Assembly (NCBI GenBank): GCA_018268915.1
Contig: JAFDVQ010000005.1
Location: 434,001 to 498,000, forward strand
DNA length: 64,000 nt
Origin: Acidobacteriota bacterium
GTDB lineage: Bacteria; Acidobacteriota; Terriglobia; Terriglobales; Acidobacteriaceae
Direction of reading: 5' to 3'
Positions 61,668 through 64,000 of this stretch are shown in pieces. The notes beneath the pieces were generated by a model, which did no database searches, was not told where the DNA came from, and saw only the letters and a list, made by a program, of their open reading frames with translations. Numbering within the stretch: the stretch's first letter is position 1; each line of letters starts with the position of its first letter. The translations under genes and the position numbers were made by a program.

Positions 61668-62612
61668 ATGTCTTCGAAAACGGCACCGATCATCGTCATC
61701 AAGAAGAAGAGTGGGCATGGCGGACATCATGGCGGCGCCTGGAAGGTGGCCTACGCCGATTTTGTGACGGCCATGATGTCTCTGTTCATCGTGCTGTGGC
61801 TGATGAATTCGAGCGAAAAGATCAAAAAGGCGGTTGCAGGATACTTCAACGACCCGAAAGGCACCGCTTCCCTGATGGGAACAACGATGACCGGGACGGG
61901 CGAAACTATGAGCGCCGCAGCAGCGAAAGACATGGAGAAGCTAAAGGAAAAGCTGGAAGAGCAAATCAAAGCAAAGAAAAACCTGGAGAAGCTCTCAAAA
62001 CAAATCGAGATCACACTTACGCCGGAAGGACTGCGGGTGGAGTTGCTGGAAGACAAGAACGGAACCTTCTATCAGAGTGGAAGCGCGTTGTTGAGTGATA
62101 GTGGGCAGGAGCTTTTGGCGCTTCTCGCTGGAGAACTCAAGACGCTGCCGAACTCGTTGCTGATCGAGGGGCACACAGACGCAGCTCCGTATCTTGAGGA
62201 TGCCGCCTATTCGAACTGGGAGCTGTCGGCGGATCGTGCCAATGCGGCACGTCGCCTTATGCAGCAGGATGGTGTTCGAACAGATCAAGTGACACAGGTG
62301 CGTGGTTATGCTGATCAGTTGCTAAGGGTAAAAGCAAATCCATATGATCCATCTAACCGAAGGATCTCGATACTGGTGAAGAATCAGCAGGGTGTCTCCG
62401 CTGCCGTGAAAGAGGCGGCGACCTCCAATGATCAGCCAGAAGCAAACCTTGGCTCAGCGCATACAGAGGAAACAAACGCTGAAGCCAATCGGGCGGACAC
62501 ATCGAGCGGTCACGACACCGACTCTCACAAAGATGTCGGGCAGACTCCACCACCCACCCAAGGCGGCTGGATGGCGCGAGTCAAGAGGATGATTCCGAGA
62601 TTCGGCAAATAG
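61668..62612 (+). CDS. motB: Flagellar-motor stator subunit MotB
   Basis: A 314-residue protein. A basic, His/Gly-rich N-terminus (IKKKSGHGGHHGGAWK) leads into the single membrane segment with the proton-carrying aspartate D31 (VAYADFVTAMM). A Lys/Glu-rich coiled region (about 85-115) is followed by an OmpA-like peptidoglycan-binding domain (about 120-240; LLIEGHTDAAPY, LSADRANAARRLM, NRRISILV). The last ~70 residues are hydrophilic, then a basic end (WMARVKRMIPRFGK). It starts 9 bp after motA, one operon. Confidence 0.93.
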   Translation: MSSKTAPIIVIKKKSGHGGHHGGAWKVAYADFVTAMMSLFIVLWLMNSSEKIKKAVAGYFNDPKGTASLMGTTMTGTGETMSAAAAKDMEKLKEKLEEQIKAKKNLEKLSKQIEITLTPEGLRVELLEDKNGTFYQSGSALLSDSGQELLALLAGELKTLPNSLLIEGHTDAAPYLEDAAYSNWELSADRANAARRLMQQDGVRTDQVTQVRGYADQLLRVKANPYDPSNRRISILVKNQQGVSAAVKEAATSNDQPEANLGSAHTEETNAEANRADTSSGHDTDSHKDVGQTPPPTQGGWMARVKRMIPRFGK

Positions 62613-62692
62613 GCTCTGTGTACACATCCACAGTCTTGCGGTTGGTGTAGTCTGGTGCACGAGCAGGAAAGCGTTTACCGCAGGAGCAAGTA

Positions 62693-64000
62693 ATGGCCGT
62701 TGTAGCGGGGGTGGATTTCGGCACGCTGAGCGTGCGAGTGACATTGGTAGACAGCGAGTGCGGGCCGGTGGGAACCGCATCTGGGTCCTATCCGCTACAT
62801 CGCCGGCGAGAGGATCCGGATTTCGCCACGCAGTCTCATGCTGACCAGATGGCCGCGCTGGCTGTGGCGATGAAAGACGTTCTAGCCTCGACGGGCATAA
62901 GCGGCGACAGCGTTCAAGCCATTGCTCTAGATACGACAGGGTCAAGCGTGATCCCTGTGGATGAGCATCTCGAGCCGCTGGATGAGTACTACCTGTGGTG
63001 CGATCATCGCGCGCATGCCGAAGCCGAGGAGATCACGCGCAAGGCCCATTCCATGGAGCTGGAAGCGATCAAGTGGTGTGGAGGGGTGTATTCGCACGAG
63101 TGGGGCTTCGCCAAGCTTCTGCACTGGCTGCGGCACAACCCTGGCAAGCGCGAATCTTTTGCCACTGCACTGGAACACTGCGACATGGTGGCGGCCACAC
63201 TGTGCGGAGTGAAGAATGTGCGCGACGTGAAGCGCAGCGTCTGCGCCATGGGCCACAAGTGGATGTGGAATCCCAAGTGGGGCGGTCTGCCGTCGGAAGG
63301 CTTCCTGGTCGCTGTCGATCCTCTGCTCAAGGGAATTCGTGCCAAAATCGGCGGAGAGTACCAGACAAGCGACAAAATTGCCGGGCACCTCTCACCGGAG
63401 TGGGCCGTGAAGCTCGGACTTCGTGCGGGGATTCCAATTCCGGTGGGGGCTTTCGACGCTCACTGGGATGCGATTGGATCGAACATTCGCGAAGGCGACG
63501 TGGTCAATGTGGTTGGAACTTCGACCTGCATCATTGGAATCGCGAAAGATGCGCAGCTTGTGCCGGGCGTGTGCGGAGTAGTGCCAGGCAGCGTTCATCC
63601 TGGCTACATCGGGATCGAGGCTGGGCTTTCGGCGACAGGCGATATCTTCGAAGCGATCGCGCAGCGAGCGGGTACGCGAGTGCACGAGCTGTCGAAGGGA
63701 CTTGAAACCTTCAAGGCTGGCCAGACAGGGCTTCTGCGATTGAGCTGGGACAATGGGGATCGAACGGTTCTGGTGAACCCTGAACTCGGCGGCGTCACGC
63801 TTGGCTGGAACATGGTCAGCACGGCGCAGGATGAGCTCTTTGCGGCAATCGAGGGCACCGCCTTCCACACGCGCATCATTCTGGAGCGTATGGCGGAGCA
63901 TGGAGTACGGGTCGATCGCGTGATCAATGCAGGGGGGATTCCGCAGAAAAACGAAGTCCTCAACCAGATATATGCCAACGTTCTTAACAAACCGGTGCTG
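62693..64000 (+). CDS. araB: Ribulokinase, 3' end outside window
   Basis: The first 436 residues of a FGGY-family kinase, open to the window edge. MAVVAGVDFGTLSVRVTLVD is the ATP-binding start, ALDTTGSSVIPVDEHLEPL, YLWCDHRA and VGTSTCIIGIA follow, and NAGGIPQKNEVLNQIYANVL is the usual late motif. The kinase family includes L-ribulokinase (arabinose use); the pattern ATGS...DTTGSS and WCDHRA fit AraB better than glycerol or xylulose kinases. ATG at 62693 with AGGAG 6 nt upstream. No arabinose isomerase gene is visible before it. Confidence 0.9.
   Translation, partial: MAVVAGVDFGTLSVRVTLVDSECGPVGTASGSYPLHRRREDPDFATQSHADQMAALAVAMKDVLASTGISGDSVQAIALDTTGSSVIPVDEHLEPLDEYYLWCDHRAHAEAEEITRKAHSMELEAIKWCGGVYSHEWGFAKLLHWLRHNPGKRESFATALEHCDMVAATLCGVKNVRDVKRSVCAMGHKWMWNPKWGGLPSEGFLVAVDPLLKGIRAKIGGEYQTSDKIAGHLSPEWAVKLGLRAGIPIPVGAFDAHWDAIGSNIREGDVVNVVGTSTCIIGIAKDAQLVPGVCGVVPGSVHPGYIGIEAGLSATGDIFEAIAQRAGTRVHELSKGLETFKAGQTGLLRLSWDNGDRTVLVNPELGGVTLGWNMVSTAQDELFAAIEGTAFHTRIILERMAEHGVRVDRVINAGGIPQKNEVLNQIYANVLNKPVL

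Noticed and set aside
1..64000. Mobile elements, CRISPR arrays, phage or integrase genes
   Set aside because: No transposase or integrase domains, no regularly spaced repeats and no terminal inverted repeats were seen.

Overview
The window looks like a chromosomal segment of an Acidobacteriota bacterium, most likely class Terriglobia (subdivision 1). The inference rests on moderately high GC, mostly single genes and short operons on both strands, an Oar-like TonB receptor with an N-terminal carboxypeptidase-regulatory domain, a VWFA-related protein of the acidobacterial type, a DUF3300 protein with a glycine-rich tail, and frequent GTG/TTG starts. There is one RNA gene, tRNA-Leu(UAG). I see no insertion sequence, prophage, integrase, CRISPR array or rRNA.

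Layout. 1-10.6 kb: the end of an exported TPR protein, an Oar-like receptor, a DeoR regulator divergent from an exported GH20 N-acetylhexosaminidase (probably an amino-sugar uptake and degradation locus with repeated operator-like motifs), and a di-heme cytochrome c. 10.6-14 kb: a debranching-type glucosidase and a GT4 glycosyltransferase in one operon. 14-17.4 kb: ferredoxin-type sulfite/nitrite reductase plus its siroheme synthase. 17.5-23.9 kb: an exported Ig-like/clan-A glycosidase, MTA phosphorylase, PfkB kinase, a GT39-like membrane protein and MgtC. 23.9-27.9 kb: a tightly overlapping set (dapF-like, LD-carboxypeptidase, mpl), which reads as muropeptide recycling, then plsC. 27.9-35.5 kb: a minus-strand run of SPOR, slipin, NfeD protease, TPR, GT39, DUF3467 and two small proteins, then tRNA-Leu. 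35.6-43.1 kb: a flippase, an amidohydrolase, a beta-propeller protein, an S9 peptidase, an orphan MacB-like permease and a 55-residue membrane protein. 43-55.4 kb: VWFA-related protein and membrane partner, PEP mutase/isocitrate lyase-like enzyme, a TetR/beta-lactamase-fold divergon, a periplasmic protein with a duplicated domain, DUF3300, PruA and DUF309. 55.4-62.6 kb: an atypical LuxR regulator divergent from a signalling and motility cluster. The window ends inside a ribulokinase gene.

The most unusual content is the plus-strand cluster at 56.6-62.6 kb. It holds a receiver domain fused to a thioredoxin-reductase-like flavoprotein lacking the redox CxxC, a cysteine-rich histidine kinase with a CAP-like N-terminus, a PAS protein with a degenerate GGDEF motif, and MotA/MotB. 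Spacing suggests a redox- or ligand-responsive circuit acting on the stator, but this is inference. A second notable feature is a DapF homologue whose two catalytic cysteines are both serine, in an operon for DAP-peptide recycling. Several palindromes and overlapping promoters in divergent intergenic regions are good operator candidates.
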